Positions 31,717 through 42,949 of a stretch of DNA of 64,000 nucleotides are shown in pieces. The position numbers were made by a program, and so were the translations under genes. This stretch comes from an uncultured Cedecea sp. GTDB lineage: Bacteria > Pseudomonadota > Gammaproteobacteria > Enterobacterales > Enterobacteriaceae. The notes below the pieces were generated by a model. The model was not told the origin of the DNA. It made no database searches and was given only the letters and a program-made list of their open reading frames with translations. Where the stretch lies: contig NZ_CANMLV010000001.1 of assembly GCF_947498825.1 (NCBI RefSeq), positions 62,001 to 126,000 of the forward strand, given 5' to 3'. The first letter of the stretch is position 1. Every line of letters starts with the position of its first letter.

Positions 31717-31844
31717 TATACCCTAAATAATTCAAGTTGCTTGTAGGCGCAGAGTCAATCCTGGCGATGAGCATAGATAAACTATGTGATTCGGCAGGAT
31801 TGACGAAGGTAACGCCCAAGCAACTTGAAGTATGACGGGTATAT
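31717..31844. repeat. ERIC-like repeat, copy 2
   Basis: 128 bp from TATACCCTAAATAATTCAAG to TTGAAGTATGACGGGTATA, with the centre GATGAGCATAGATAAACTAT and GTGATTCGGC. A full-length copy directly followed by another. Confidence 0.75.
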
Positions 31845-31967
31845 ACAACATCATTCAAGTTGCTTGTAGGAACCAGGCTCAGTCCGTCGATATGCTCAAA
31901 TAAATACAGTGACTCGACGGGCCAAACGCTGGCTACTCCCTGGCAACTTGAAGTATGACAGGAATAA
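31845..31967. repeat. ERIC-like repeat, copy 3 (tandem with copy 2)
   Basis: About 123 bp from CATCATTCAAGTTGCTTGTA to CAACTTGAAGTATGACAGGA. More divergent than copy 2 and missing the outer left TATACCC. Confidence 0.65.
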
Positions 31968-32013
31968 ACCGTTAATTTTTATTATCCATACGGGGATCAA
32001 TAAAGATAAAAGG

Positions 32014-32214
32014 TCAGATTTTTGGTTTTGTGGCGTTTTGCTGCTCCATAAATTTAATACGGGCATTTTGCCATGCGGGCTCGATCATATTCAGCTTGGT
32101 GCTTGCGTGCAGGGTAATGCCATGATAATTGCGGGGGGTAATGCGAAGAGATATTTTTTCATCTACTTTCCTGTGGCGTTAATTGAGCAGGGCATCCTTT
32201 TTCAGCTTCGTCAT
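32014..32214 (-). pseudogene. Possible small gene interrupted by an in-frame stop
   Basis: ATG at 32214 has AGGA with good spacing. The frame runs 11 codons (MTKLKKDALLN), meets TAA at 32181-32179, and then stays open for 54 codons (to 32014) with protein-like composition, including KISLRITPRNYHGITLHAST and ending NATKPKI. One base change (GAA to TAA) would explain the stop. I do not recognise the family, and it could be chance. A second frame within it encodes a 23-residue signal-like peptide starting MKKYLFALPP. Confidence 0.3.
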
Positions 32215-32500
32215 GTGGTTATCCTTCCACAATGAGAAATATTGTTAATTAATTTAACATTAACCCACCGCTGTATGAAGAAAATCATCCCAGTTCTTTC
32301 ATTCTGAACGAAATTTTCTTGCACCATATTTTTTATATCTTGTTCTTGATGGACAAAACGGGCTCTCTGTTCGGTCAGTTTTGTGCCAGACGCATACTGG
32401 ACAAGAAGCACACTCCACTCAAGTCTTGAGTTGCTTACATGCGCCAAGAATGATTATATATGCCATTAAATTGAATATAAATTCACTTGTGGAGATCGCT

Positions 32501-32836
32501 GTGTCGGTAGAGTCACCCGTTCAAGCTCAGTTTGAAGCATATAACGCGCATGATATTGAGGCGTTCATGTCGTGCTTTTCAGAGGATTTCAAAGGTTACC
32601 GTATGCCGGGAGAAAGTCCTTCAATAACAGGAAAAGAGTCGTTACGTGAATTTTATGTGAATAATCGTTTTAATAACCCGAAACTTAAAGCGGAGCTTAT
32701 TTCCAGAATGGTCATGGGTAATAAAGTTTTCGACCATGAATTGATACAGGGCTTATCTGACCAGCCTTTGGAGAGCGTTGCGGTTTTTGAAGTGACAAAT
32801 GGCCTGATTTCAACTGCATGGTTCTATTTCCCATAG
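32501..32836 (+). CDS. NTF2-like / SnoaL-like nuclear transport factor fold protein
   Basis: 111 residues from GTG at 32501, chosen for GGAG six bases upstream; frames further upstream add low-quality sequence. The pattern VQAQFEAYNAHDIEAFMSCFSEDFKGYRMPGE, then KESLREFYVNNRFNNPKLKAEL and a beta-rich C terminus ending ISTAWFYFP, is that of steroid-isomerase/SnoaL-like cone-shaped domains. Cytosolic, no signal. The substrate is unknown. Confidence 0.75.
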   Translation: MSVESPVQAQFEAYNAHDIEAFMSCFSEDFKGYRMPGESPSITGKESLREFYVNNRFNNPKLKAELISRMVMGNKVFDHELIQGLSDQPLESVAVFEVTNGLISTAWFYFP

Positions 32837-32922
32837 TCGCCGATATCTTTGTCATATTATCGACTTCGCAGGGTACTGTGCCATAGCGAACAACGATAAT
32901 CGCTATAGCACAAACAGCAGGA

Positions 32923-33204
32923 TCAGGGCTTAACTCGCTGCCAGATAAGCGGGTTAGTGCTTAATACCTGCTTATCACGAGTGCATTGCAGCAAGATCCC
33001 TTCAGTTTTAATCATCGCCCCTTCGCTGTAGCTTTGATTGGCGTAAACACAGCATTGTAAGCAGGGAGCCGGCTGTCCGGCTCCTCGCTGCGTCAGCACG
33101 TCCGGCGGTACGATAATACCGATATCAGCATTGTTATTCGCTGCCGCCAGGAGCGACAGGCTCAGGAGGGTTGCGGCGACGAGCAGACGATTTTTTAGCG
33201 GCAT
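32923..33204 (-). CDS. ynjH: DUF1496 family periplasmic protein YnjH
   Basis: 93 residues from the ATG at 33204 (AGGGAA seven bases upstream). A signal peptide ([22 protein letters not shown]) is followed by DUF1496 with [22 protein letters not shown], a final Cys (LLQC) and the [11 protein letters not shown] terminus that match E. coli YnjH. The four cysteines suggest disulfides in the periplasm. Function unknown. The start lies 71 bases inside the 3' end of topB on the same strand; in E. coli gdhA and ynjI separate the two. Confidence 0.85.
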   Translation of the reverse strand: MPLKNRLLVAATLLSLSLLAAANNNADIGIIVPPDVLTQRGAGQPAPCLQCCVYANQSYSEGAMIKTEGILLQCTRDKQVLSTNPLIWQRVKP

Positions 33205-35107
33205 GGTTATTTCCCTGTTTTTTGTATTTCCCCCGGCCAGCACTGTCCGGTGCAGTAATGCCCTTAAAGGCATGCTGTACTGGCGTGGTACGGGCCTGAT
33301 GGATAAGCGAATACAGTGTTTCAACCAGCGGTTGCATAAAGTCCTGATAGCGGCAGTTCTTCTCGCTGATTTGTGTCAGAGTGGCTTCCCAGTGCGCAGT
33401 CATATCCGGGCGCGCGGCCAGTTCCGGTAGCGAGTGAATTAACGCCCTTCCCGCCGGAGTGGAATGAATCGCACGGCCTTTCTTTTCTAAAAATGCCCGC
33501 TTAAACAGTAATTCAATAATGCCCGCCCGGGTCGCCTCTGTCCCTAAACCATCGGTCGCTCGCAGCACTTTCTTGAGATCTTTATCCTGCACAAAACGCG
33601 CAATGCCGGTCATTGCCGACAACAGCGTGGCATCCGTAAAATGGCGCGGTGGCTGAGTCTGTCTGTCTACCACCTCTCCCTGCTCGCATAGCAGCTCATC
33701 ACCCTTGGCAACCACCGGCAAGGGAGTGCCGTCGTTATCTTCATCGCGTTCTTTATTGCCCAATAAAGTACGCCAGCCCGCTTCAGCCAGAAAACGGGCT
33801 TTGGCGATAAATTTGCCCCCGACAATCTCCAGCTCAATCGTGCATTTACGAAACTGAGCATCGCTGCAAAACTGCATCAGATATTGCCGGGCAATCAGAT
33901 TATAGACCTTCGCTTCATTGTCGTTCAGTGACACTTTGCTACTGCGGGCGGTCGGGATAATCGCATGGTGGGCATCGACCTTTTTATCATCCCAGCAACG
34001 ATTGTGCTGGTCGATATTAATATCCGGAAAAGGCTGAAAATCCCCCTGAATACCAATCGCATTGAGAACCGCCTGACGTCCGGCAAAATGTTCTTCTGGC
34101 AGATAACGGCTGTCTGAGCGTGGATAGGTAATCACTTTGTGGGTTTCATAAAGTTTTTGACAGATATCGAGCACATTTTGCGCACTGAGCCCAAAACGCT
34201 TCGCGGCCTCAATCTGTAAACTGGAAAGTGAAAACGGCAGTGGTGCAATTTCCGACTCGCGTTTGTCCTGATATGCCGTGACAATAGCGGGCTGCCCGGT
34301 GATTCTGGCCACCACATGTTCTGCCAGTTTCCGATTCAGTAAACGCCCGTCTTCATCCTGATGTGACTCACAGGATTCACTGGGCTGCCAGAGAGCGACA
34401 AAACGCTCCTCCGCCGGAGTGACAATATGGGCTTTGACTTCAAAATAGTCCCGGGGAATAAAATTTTCGATCTCTTCATCGCGTCTGACCACCAGCCCAA
34501 GCACCGGAGTTTGCACCCTTCCTACCGAAAGTACCCCCTGGTAACCCGCATTACGGCCCAGGATGGTATAGGCACGCGTCATATTGATCCCATACAGCCA
34601 GTCAGCCCGGGCACGGGCCAGGGCAGAAACACAAAGCGGAATAAACTCACTGTTGGCCCGCAACCGTGAAATCGCCCGTTCAACCGCCTGCGGATTAAGA
34701 TCGTTAATCAGGCAACGCTGAACCTGCTGGCGTTTTTCAGGGGCTAACTGTAAATAGTCGAGCACTTCATCCACCAGCAACTGCCCCTCACGATCCGGGT
34801 CTCCGGCATGCACCACTTCAGACGCCTGAGTTAACAGTCTCTTAATGACGTTAAGCTGTTTGGTCACTGAGGAGCGCGGTTGGAGCTGCCATTTTTCCGG
34901 CACAATGGGTAAATCGGCCAGATTCCAGCGCGCATAGCGTTCATGGTAAGCGTCTGGCTGAGCTTGTTCGAGCAAATGGCCAATACACCAGGTCACGACC
35001 TGGCCATTACCACATTCAATAAAACCATCGCCCCGGCGATGGGGCTTTGGCAACACATCAGCAATAGCACGGGCCAGGCTCGGTTTTTCGGCAATAAACA
35101 ACCGCAT
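33134..35107 (-). CDS. topB: DNA topoisomerase III TopB
   Basis: 657 residues from the ATG at 35107 ([16 protein letters not shown]), close to E. coli TopB (653). Type IA topoisomerase that decatenates replication intermediates. The Toprim domain has [20 protein letters not shown] near 101-120, and the active-site Tyr lies in [15 protein letters not shown] near 327. The C-terminal tail ([22 protein letters not shown]) is basic and disordered, as in TopB. Four bases follow the selD stop, so selD-topB-ynjH form one operon, possibly with ydjA. Confidence 0.96.
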   Translation of the reverse strand: MRLFIAEKPSLARAIADVLPKPHRRGDGFIECGNGQVVTWCIGHLLEQAQPDAYHERYARWNLADLPIVPEKWQLQPRSSVTKQLNVIKRLLTQASEVVHAGDPDREGQLLVDEVLDYLQLAPEKRQQVQRCLINDLNPQAVERAISRLRANSEFIPLCVSALARARADWLYGINMTRAYTILGRNAGYQGVLSVGRVQTPVLGLVVRRDEEIENFIPRDYFEVKAHIVTPAEERFVALWQPSESCESHQDEDGRLLNRKLAEHVVARITGQPAIVTAYQDKRESEIAPLPFSLSSLQIEAAKRFGLSAQNVLDICQKLYETHKVITYPRSDSRYLPEEHFAGRQAVLNAIGIQGDFQPFPDINIDQHNRCWDDKKVDAHHAIIPTARSSKVSLNDNEAKVYNLIARQYLMQFCSDAQFRKCTIELEIVGGKFIAKARFLAEAGWRTLLGNKERDEDNDGTPLPVVAKGDELLCEQGEVVDRQTQPPRHFTDATLLSAMTGIARFVQDKDLKKVLRATDGLGTEATRAGIIELLFKRAFLEKKGRAIHSTPAGRALIHSLPELAARPDMTAHWEATLTQISEKNCRYQDFMQPLVETLYSLIHQARTTPVQHAFKGITAPDSAGRGKYKKQGNNHAAKKSSARRRNPPEPVAPGGSE

Positions 35108-35111
35108 AAAA

Positions 35112-36155
35112 TCAACGAACCTCAATGACAGGTTGGCCCGCTTGCGGCGAGTACAGTTCACCAATCACATTCAGTAATATGCCATGACGTTCGGCAATAG
35201 CATGAACGGCAGCCTGGGCATCATCGCGAACGGCTAATAAGAGCCCCCCCGAAGTCTGGGGATCGCAGAGCAAATCACGCCAGGCTACGGGCATTTCACC
35301 CACTAAATGACCGTAACTGGCAAAGTTACGTCCCGTACCACCGGGGACACAGCCTTGGGCAATATAACTTTCAACTGCCGGTAACTTAGGCACCGATTGA
35401 TAGTCGATAATCGCCTGCAAATTTGCGCTCTGACACATTTCACTGAGATGTCCCAGTAATCCAAACCCGGTGACGTCAGTCATGGCCATCACGCCTTCAA
35501 CATCAGAAAACTCACTGCCCGCAAGATTAAGCTGACACATCACATCAGCCGCCAGGCCTTGATGTTCAGGGCGTAGCAGTGACTTTTTCTCAGCGGTCGT
35601 CAGCACGCCAATGCCCAGAGGTTTGGTCAGATAGAGTTTACAACCCGCTTGTGCCGAGCTATTTTTTTTCACTTTGCTCGTCGGGACAATACCGGTAACG
35701 GCAAGGCCAAAAATTGGCTCAGGGGTATCAATAGAGTGCCCGCCCGCCAGTGAAATACCCGCCTGCTGACAGACAAAACGTCCCCCTTCAATCACTTCTC
35801 GGGCAATCGTCGGGTCAAGGATATTCACCGGCCAGCCAAGAATGGCAATGGCCATAATCGGCTTACCTCCCATCGCATAAATATCGCTGATGGCATTGGT
35901 GGCGGCAATTCTGCCAAAATCAAAAGGTGAATCGACAATGGGCATGAAGAAATCGGTGGTACTGATAATGCAGGTGCCATTTCCAAGAGAGTAAACGGCG
36001 GCGTCATCGCGAGTTTCATTGCCAACCAGCAGATGAGGGTCAATAAATTTCGCCCGTTCGCTATGAAGAATGGTCTCTAATACCTGTGGGGAAATTTTGC
36101 AGCCACACCCAGCTCCATGGCTATACTGCGTCAGGCGAATATTGTGCTTGCTCAT
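35112..36155 (-). CDS. selD: Selenide, water dikinase SelD
   Basis: 347 residues, the E. coli length. It makes selenophosphate from selenide and ATP for selenocysteine and selenouridine synthesis. The catalytic Cys17 and Lys20 lie in SHGAGCGCK; the codon at 17 is a normal Cys, not UGA. Further motifs: DDAAVY near 50, [10 protein letters not shown] near 67, [18 protein letters not shown] near 157 and [12 protein letters not shown] near 300. Followed by topB after 4 bases. Confidence 0.97.
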   Translation of the reverse strand: MSKHNIRLTQYSHGAGCGCKISPQVLETILHSERAKFIDPHLLVGNETRDDAAVYSLGNGTCIISTTDFFMPIVDSPFDFGRIAATNAISDIYAMGGKPIMAIAILGWPVNILDPTIAREVIEGGRFVCQQAGISLAGGHSIDTPEPIFGLAVTGIVPTSKVKKNSSAQAGCKLYLTKPLGIGVLTTAEKKSLLRPEHQGLAADVMCQLNLAGSEFSDVEGVMAMTDVTGFGLLGHLSEMCQSANLQAIIDYQSVPKLPAVESYIAQGCVPGGTGRNFASYGHLVGEMPVAWRDLLCDPQTSGGLLLAVRDDAQAAVHAIAERHGILLNVIGELYSPQAGQPVIEVR

Positions 36156-36272
36156 CAGTCGCTCCTGTCATTGATGAATACTCATCCCTGTATGGTAGCG
36201 CTCAAAAGCGATTCTGATAAGTGCAGTTATCTGGATTACGCTACAATTGCTCGCAATCCAGACAAATTTTAC

Positions 36273-36824
36273 TTAGAAATAACGAACAAAAGGTGCCGTA
36301 TCGGGGGGATTAATGGTAGTGGAAGCTTTAAGTTGCGGCGTTCCGAGATAGAGGAAACCCACCACTTTATCTTGTGCACGGCCACCTAAGGCTTCACGTA
36401 CAGAAGCATCTTCTGTCCACGGACCACTGCGCCAGATCCCATTGAACCCTTGTGCTACCGCAGCCATTTGCATCGCCATTACCGCACAGCTCGCTGAAGC
36501 AACTTGTTCCCAGACCGGGACTTTATGCTGGTCATCACAGTGGGCAATCACCGCAATAATTTGTGGAGCCCGTAACGGACCCGTACGGGCTTTCTCTAGC
36601 GCTTTCTCATCAAAGCCTGCAGCAGTGGCTGCTGCCACCAGTACCTCGGCAAAGCGTTCACGCCCTTCCCCTTCTATAATCACAAAGCGCCACGGTTGTA
36701 ACGTACCATGATCCGGTGCACGCATACCTGCGCGGAGAATATTTTCCAGTACCTCTCCTGAAGGAGCAGGTTCAGCTAAGCGAGACGCACTACGGCGATT
36801 AATGAGCAGTTCAAGAGCATCCAT
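36273..36824 (-). CDS. ydjA: NAD(P)H nitroreductase YdjA
   Basis: 183 residues of the compact FMN-dependent nitroreductase family. N-terminal [42 protein letters not shown] carries the FMN phosphate-binding arginines and the PDHG signature; [22 protein letters not shown] near 138 and VGFLYLGTP near 163 complete the site. The physiological substrate is unknown. Upstream of selD as in E. coli, 117 bases away. Confidence 0.94.
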   Translation of the reverse strand: MDALELLINRRSASRLAEPAPSGEVLENILRAGMRAPDHGTLQPWRFVIIEGEGRERFAEVLVAAATAAGFDEKALEKARTGPLRAPQIIAVIAHCDDQHKVPVWEQVASASCAVMAMQMAAVAQGFNGIWRSGPWTEDASVREALGGRAQDKVVGFLYLGTPQLKASTTINPPDTAPFVRYF

Positions 36825-37004
36825 AACCTTCCCCTTAAATGATTTTCATTCCCAAAACTAACACAGTCACTATTTTTGTTACAGTGCCATGCGGATTGGC
36901 TACTGACTTTTTGTCACCTGATCTTTAGGATAGCCATCACGCTCACCGTTTTAGCTGTCAATATTTCGACGTGCGGGCATCCCAGTGGAAGTTATGGAGA
37001 AAAT

Positions 37005-38855
37005 ATGCGCATTATTGGGCGATTCATTATGGGTATCTTTAAGTGGACATGGCGTCTGCTCAATTTTATCCGCGAATTAGTACTGAACATTTTTTTTATT
37101 TTGATAATCCTGGTCTGCGTCGGCATCTGGCTTCAGATGAAAGGTGATACGACAGAACCTGCCCGTGGTGCCCTGTTGCTTGATATCAGTGGCGTTGTGG
37201 TAGATAAAGCTTCAGTGAGTGACAAACTGGGCGTGATTGGCCGTCAATTGCTGGGCGCTAACTCTAACCGGCTACAAGAAAACTCGCTGTTCGATATTGT
37301 TGATGCTATCCGTCAGGCTAAAGATGACCGCAACATTACCGGTATCGTTCTGGATTTAAAAGATTTTGTCGGGGCAGATCAGCCGTCAATGCAATATATC
37401 GGCAAGGCACTGCGCGAGTTCCGCGACAGCGGTAAACCTGTCTTCGCCCGAGGCGATTACTACAATCAAAGTCAGTATTACCTTGCCAGCTTTGCCAATA
37501 AAATTTGGCTCTCTCCACAAGGCAGCATTGACTTACGTGGCTTTGCCACTAATACCTTGTATTACAAAAGTCTGCTGGAAAAATTAAAAGTCTCAACTTA
37601 CGTCTTCCGTGTCGGTACCTACAAGTCAGCGGTAGAACCTTACTTACGTGACGATATGTCACCTGCGGCACGTGAGGCGGACAGCTTATGGATTGGCGAG
37701 TTGTGGCAGAACTTTATCACGACCATTGCCGCTAACCGCCAGATAACCCCTCAGCAAGCCTTCCCAGGTGCGCAGGCGATGCTGGACAACCTGAAAAAGC
37801 TTAACGGTGATACCGCACAGTATGCGCTGGATAACAAGCTGGTTGACGAACTGGCTGCCAATGCACAAGTTGATCAAGCGTTGATCAAACAGTTCGGCTG
37901 GAACAAAGAGAACAAAGATTTTAGCGCAACCAGTATTTATGACTACCACCTTAAACCTGCTTCATCCGAAGGCGGAGGTATTGCCGTTATCTTCGTAAAC
38001 GGGGCGATTATGGATGGTCCGGAAACCGCCGGAGAAGTGGGCGGGGATACCACAGCAGAGCAAATCCGTGATGCGCGTCTGGATCCTACCGTGAAAGCCA
38101 TTATCCTGCGCGTCAATAGTCCAGGTGGCAGTGTCAGTGCGTCTGAGCTGATCCGTGGCGAGTTAGTCGCCGCCCGCGAAGCCGGAAAGCCGATTGTCGT
38201 TTCTATGGGCGGTATGGCCGCTTCCGGAGGATACTGGGTATCAACACCTGCAAACTACATTATCGCCAATCCGAGCACACTGACCGGTTCGATTGGTATC
38301 TTCGGGGTGATCAATACCGTACAGGATACTCTGGCCTCAGTAGGGGTTTACACTGACGGTGTCGCCACTTCACCACTGGCTGACTTGGCTGTGACCAAGG
38401 CGTTATCGCCTGAAGTACAGCAGATGATTCAGCTGTCAATCGAGCATGGTTATCAACGCTTTATTGGTCTCGTTGCAAAAGCCCGTGGTATGAGTCTGGA
38501 ACAGGTCGATGCGATTGCCCAGGGCCATGTCTGGACCGGCGAAGATGCAAAAGCGAAAGGACTGGTCGATGCTCTCGGTGACTTTGATGATGCCGTGGCA
38601 AAAGCCGCAGAGCTTGCCAGGCTGAAACAATGGCATCTGAGCTTCTGGCAAGACGAGCCTACGTTGATTGATATCGTGTTTGACTCTGTGACAGGCTCTG
38701 TACGTGCCGTCTTGCCTCAAGCATTACAAGCCTATCTGCCTGCGCCGCTGGCTGATGCGGCCATGGCAGTCAAAGCGCAAAACGATCGGTTCGCCACCAT
38801 GAACGATCCGCAAAACCGTTATGCGTTCTGTCTGACTTGCGGTGAAGTGAAGTAG
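37005..38855 (+). CDS. sppA: Protease IV / signal peptide peptidase SppA
   Basis: 616 residues from the ATG at 37005; GGAG six bases upstream and the [17 protein letters not shown] start match E. coli SppA (618). The frame is open upstream but without family match. One transmembrane segment at about 25-45 anchors it in the inner membrane with the catalytic part in the periplasm. The Ser/Lys dyad is present: the general-base Lys in [11 protein letters not shown] near 205 and the nucleophile Ser in MAASGGYW near 405. It degrades cleaved signal peptides. Confidence 0.97.
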   Translation: MRIIGRFIMGIFKWTWRLLNFIRELVLNIFFILIILVCVGIWLQMKGDTTEPARGALLLDISGVVVDKASVSDKLGVIGRQLLGANSNRLQENSLFDIVDAIRQAKDDRNITGIVLDLKDFVGADQPSMQYIGKALREFRDSGKPVFARGDYYNQSQYYLASFANKIWLSPQGSIDLRGFATNTLYYKSLLEKLKVSTYVFRVGTYKSAVEPYLRDDMSPAAREADSLWIGELWQNFITTIAANRQITPQQAFPGAQAMLDNLKKLNGDTAQYALDNKLVDELAANAQVDQALIKQFGWNKENKDFSATSIYDYHLKPASSEGGGIAVIFVNGAIMDGPETAGEVGGDTTAEQIRDARLDPTVKAIILRVNSPGGSVSASELIRGELVAAREAGKPIVVSMGGMAASGGYWVSTPANYIIANPSTLTGSIGIFGVINTVQDTLASVGVYTDGVATSPLADLAVTKALSPEVQQMIQLSIEHGYQRFIGLVAKARGMSLEQVDAIAQGHVWTGEDAKAKGLVDALGDFDDAVAKAAELARLKQWHLSFWQDEPTLIDIVFDSVTGSVRAVLPQALQAYLPAPLADAAMAVKAQNDRFATMNDPQNRYAFCLTCGEVK

Positions 38856-38867
38856 CCGCAGTTTCCT

Positions 38868-38893
38868 GCCCGACCTTCACGGGTCGGGCTATT
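38868..38893 (+). terminator. Terminator of sppA
   Basis: GCCCGACC-TTCAC-GGGTCGGGC is a strong GC stem 12 bases after the stop, followed by a short T-poor tail (TATT). Confidence 0.7.
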
Positions 38894-39067
38894 AAGCCTG
38901 CAGAGCATGGCGCACTGCGCGTATTCTGGATGTTTTGTCTCCTTTGTGAAGTCACTATCGTTTCTAATTCAACCAATCAACTGTTTCAGCCACTGACAGA
39001 CTTTTTTTTTCCTGCCACGGCCTTATACTCTGCCCCTTCTGACTACCACACCGACTGAGCGATGTTT

Positions 39068-40084
39068 ATGCAAAAGAAATCTATTTATGTTGCCTATACC
39101 GGCGGTACTATCGGCATGCAGCGCTCAACCCAAGGCTACATCCCGGTTTCCGGCCATCTTCAGCAGCAACTGGCCCAAATGCCAGAGTTCCATCGACCGG
39201 AAATGCCTGATTTCACTATTCACGAATATCAGCCACTGATGGACTCTTCAGATATGACCCCGGCAGACTGGCAACATATCGCTGACGATATCGCCGCGAA
39301 TTACGATGCCTATGATGGCTTCGTGATTCTGCATGGTACTGACACCATGGCATTCACGGCTTCTGCGCTTTCGTTTATGCTGGAAAATTTAGGAAAACCG
39401 GTAATTGTGACAGGGTCACAAATACCCCTGGCGGAACTGCGCTCAGACGGGCAGATCAATCTGCTTAACTCACTGTATATTGCCGCGAACTACCCGATAA
39501 ACGAAGTCAGTCTGTTCTTTAATAATCGACTCTATCGCGGTAACCGTTCTACCAAAGCCCATGCTGACGGCTTTGATGCGTTCAGCTCCCCTAATCTGCC
39601 ACCGTTACTGGAAGCCGGTATTCATATTCGCCGTTTGAATACGCCACCTGCTCCCAAGGGTCAGGGACCGTTAATCGTTCACACCGTAGTCCCTCAGCCG
39701 ATTGGTGTCGTGACTATTTATCCAGGCATGTCCGCTGATGTCGTGAGTAATTTTTTGCGCCAGCCGGTTAAAGCATTAATTCTGCGATCTTATGGCGTAG
39801 GTAACGCTCCTCAGCAGGGGGGGTTTATTCATGAGTTACGAGAAGCCTGTGCACGCGGGATAATCGTTATCAATCTCACTCAGTGTATGTCCGGTAAAGT
39901 AAATATGGGGGGTTATGCCACCGGTAATGCCCTGGCACAAGCCGGCGTTATCAGCGGTGCAGATATGACTGTCGAAGCCGCACTGACCAAGCTGCACTAC
40001 TTGCTCAGCCAGCAACAAGATGTCTCTACCATTCGCGCAGCGATGTCACAAAACCTGCGCGGCGAATTAACACCCGATGACTAA
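39068..40084 (+). CDS. ansA: Cytoplasmic L-asparaginase I AnsA
   Basis: 338 residues from the ATG at 39068 (MQKKSIYVAYTGGTIGM), equal to E. coli AnsA; an in-frame ATG lies two codons earlier at 39062. Low-affinity asparaginase converting asparagine to aspartate and ammonia. Both catalytic threonine motifs are present: YTGGTIGM near 9-16 and HGTDTMAF near 89-96. The pncA start follows the stop by nine bases, as in the E. coli ansA-pncA pair. Confidence 0.96.
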   Translation: MQKKSIYVAYTGGTIGMQRSTQGYIPVSGHLQQQLAQMPEFHRPEMPDFTIHEYQPLMDSSDMTPADWQHIADDIAANYDAYDGFVILHGTDTMAFTASALSFMLENLGKPVIVTGSQIPLAELRSDGQINLLNSLYIAANYPINEVSLFFNNRLYRGNRSTKAHADGFDAFSSPNLPPLLEAGIHIRRLNTPPAPKGQGPLIVHTVVPQPIGVVTIYPGMSADVVSNFLRQPVKALILRSYGVGNAPQQGGFIHELREACARGIIVINLTQCMSGKVNMGGYATGNALAQAGVISGADMTVEAALTKLHYLLSQQQDVSTIRAAMSQNLRGELTPDD

Positions 40085-40093
40085 GGTATTGTT

Positions 40094-40738
40094 ATGTCAC
40101 AGCAAGCGTTATTGTTAGTCGACTTACAGAATGATTTTTGCGCCGGTGGTTCGCTGGCAGTTCCGGAAGGCTCACAAACGGTGAGTGTCGCCAATCTGCT
40201 GATCGCACTTTTTCAGTCTCAGGGAAACAAGATTATCGCGACACAAGACTGGCATCCACGAGACCATGGCAGTTTTGCCAGCGTACAGAACACCCAGCCG
40301 TTTCAGCAAGGGACCCTGGCCGGGCTGGTACAAACCTGGTGGCCCGATCATTGTATCCAGCAAAGTCATGGTGCGGAATTTCATCCACATCTGAACATTG
40401 CTGCTGTTGACCATATCACGCAGAAGGGTTGCCAGCGGGATATTGACAGTTACAGCGCCTTTTTTGATAACGGTCATCGCCATAACACAGGTCTGGATGG
40501 CTGGTTGCGTCAGCACCACGTCAGCAGTCTGGTGATTATGGGCCTGGCAACAGATTATTGTGTGAAATACACCGTGCTGGATGCGCTAAAACTGGGATAT
40601 CGCGTCACGGTAATCACCGATGGTTGTCGTGGGGTTAACCTTCAGCCAACAGACAGCGAGCAGGCCTTGCAGAGTTTGCAACACGCGGGTGCCCGTTTGA
40701 TGACATCAAGCGAGTTTAGCGCTGAATCCGTGCGCTAA
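40094..40738 (+). CDS. pncA: Nicotinamidase PncA
   Basis: 214 residues. It hydrolyses nicotinamide to nicotinate in NAD salvage. Isochorismatase-like fold: VDLQNDFCAGGSL near 9-21 with the catalytic Asp, TQDWHPRDHGSFAS near 53 with metal-binding residues, and IMGLATDYCVKYTVLDAL near 151 with the nucleophile Cys. Cotranscribed with ansA, and joins nadE in this window in NAD metabolism. Confidence 0.96.
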   Translation: MSQQALLLVDLQNDFCAGGSLAVPEGSQTVSVANLLIALFQSQGNKIIATQDWHPRDHGSFASVQNTQPFQQGTLAGLVQTWWPDHCIQQSHGAEFHPHLNIAAVDHITQKGCQRDIDSYSAFFDNGHRHNTGLDGWLRQHHVSSLVIMGLATDYCVKYTVLDALKLGYRVTVITDGCRGVNLQPTDSEQALQSLQHAGARLMTSSEFSAESVR

Positions 40739-40748
40739 AGAAGGACTT

Positions 40749-40773
40749 CAGGGGACTGCGATGCTATCCCCTG
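40749..40773. terminator. Hairpin between convergent pncA and yeaC
   Basis: CAGGGGA and TCCCCTG form a 7-bp stem around 11 bases between two convergent stops. No clear T-run. Confidence 0.4.
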
Positions 40774-40791
40774 TGGCTGACTGTCTGGGGC

Positions 40792-41073
40792 TCAGTGCAA
40801 CTTGATAGTTGCGATGGATTCAGCCCCAATCCCCCACTCTGCTTTTAGTTGCTGCTTACTTTTCATGACCATCTGGCCTTCGGTATTGATGGTCATGTGC
40901 TGTGCTTCGCTATTGTGACGCGACTGCCATAACATCACTAACTGCAGGCTATTCTCTTTTTGTTCTGGGGTCAGTGCCACACCGTCAGGCCACTTTCCAA
41001 GCTCTACAGCCGTAGCCAGACGCTGGTAAATTTCTGGCGTCATCGCCGCTAACATTTCATCCAAATCGTTCAT
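40792..41073 (-). CDS. yeaC: DUF1315 family protein YeaC
   Basis: 93 residues, small, acidic and soluble, matching E. coli YeaC: MLAAMTPEIYQRLATAVELG near the start, then WPDGVALTPEQKENSLQLVMLWQ and the MVMKSKQQLKAEWG C-terminal part. Function unknown. Located directly downstream of msrB (39 bases), so probably cotranscribed, as in E. coli. Confidence 0.92.
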   Translation of the reverse strand: MNDLDEMLAAMTPEIYQRLATAVELGKWPDGVALTPEQKENSLQLVMLWQSRHNSEAQHMTINTEGQMVMKSKQQLKAEWGIGAESIATIKLH

Positions 41074-41112
41074 TTTTCACCTTGTCGTAGAATAATTTGC
41101 TGAATCGATTCA

Positions 41113-41526
41113 TTAACCATCAATCTGTTTACCGTTCAGTTCATCAGTGAAGCTAAGTGACGCAGAATTCACACAATAACGCTCTCCTGTAGGCTGCGGC
41201 CCGTCAGGAAAAACATGCCCCAGGTGAGCATCACAGTGACCACAGCGGATTTCAACGCGTTCCATACCATAAGATTTGTCGCTGATATAACGGATAGCGT
41301 CAAGGTTAACGGGCTGATAAAAACTTGGCCAGCCACAACCTGAGTCATATTTAGTGTCAGAAAGAAACAAAGAAGCCCGGCAAACCAGACAGTGATACAT
41401 CCCGCCCTGCTTGTTATGCAATAATCGTCCAGAAAATGGCGGTTCTGTGCCATGCTTTTGCGTGACGTAATATTGCATTTCGGTGAGGTTTTTCTTTTTT
41501 AAATCAGGAGGTAATGCGTTGGACAT
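41113..41526 (-). CDS. msrB: Peptide-methionine (R)-S-oxide reductase MsrB
   Basis: 137 residues. It reduces the R epimer of methionine sulfoxide in proteins. Two CxxC zinc sites are present (CLVC near 47 and CGHC near 96), SGCGWPSF near 68 is conserved, and the catalytic Cys lies in [11 protein letters not shown] near 117. Divergent from gapA as in E. coli. Confidence 0.96.
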   Translation of the reverse strand: MSNALPPDLKKKNLTEMQYYVTQKHGTEPPFSGRLLHNKQGGMYHCLVCRASLFLSDTKYDSGCGWPSFYQPVNLDAIRYISDKSYGMERVEIRCGHCDAHLGHVFPDGPQPTGERYCVNSASLSFTDELNGKQIDG

Positions 41527-42871
<1,345 letters not shown>

Positions 42872-42896
42872 GTTGTGATGAATCACTTTCCATTAA

Positions 42897-42923
42897 GGGG
42901 CGACTAAGGTCGCCCTTTTTTTT
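42897..42923 (+). terminator. Rho-independent terminator of gapA
   Basis: GGGCGAC-TAAG-GTCGCCC followed by eight Ts. It lies 26 bases after the gapA stop and before yeaD. Confidence 0.93.
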
Positions 42924-42949
42924 GCTTTCGATAATGTGAGGTCACGAGA

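Larger units (their letters stand above)
31227..32013. other. Gene-poor region with two adjacent ERIC-like repeats
   Basis: About 790 bases. The first 490 (31227-31716) are AT-rich and show no coding frame, RNA or motif that I can assign; 31717-31967 is taken up by two ERIC-like elements placed end to end. Confidence 0.5.

Noticed and set aside
36105-36107. Selenocysteine codon in selD
   Set aside because: Residue 17 is encoded by an ordinary Cys codon, as in E. coli, so no SECIS element is needed.
36876-37004. In-frame upstream extension of sppA
   Set aside because: The added residues do not match SppA, and a good ribosome binding site stands before the ATG at 37005.
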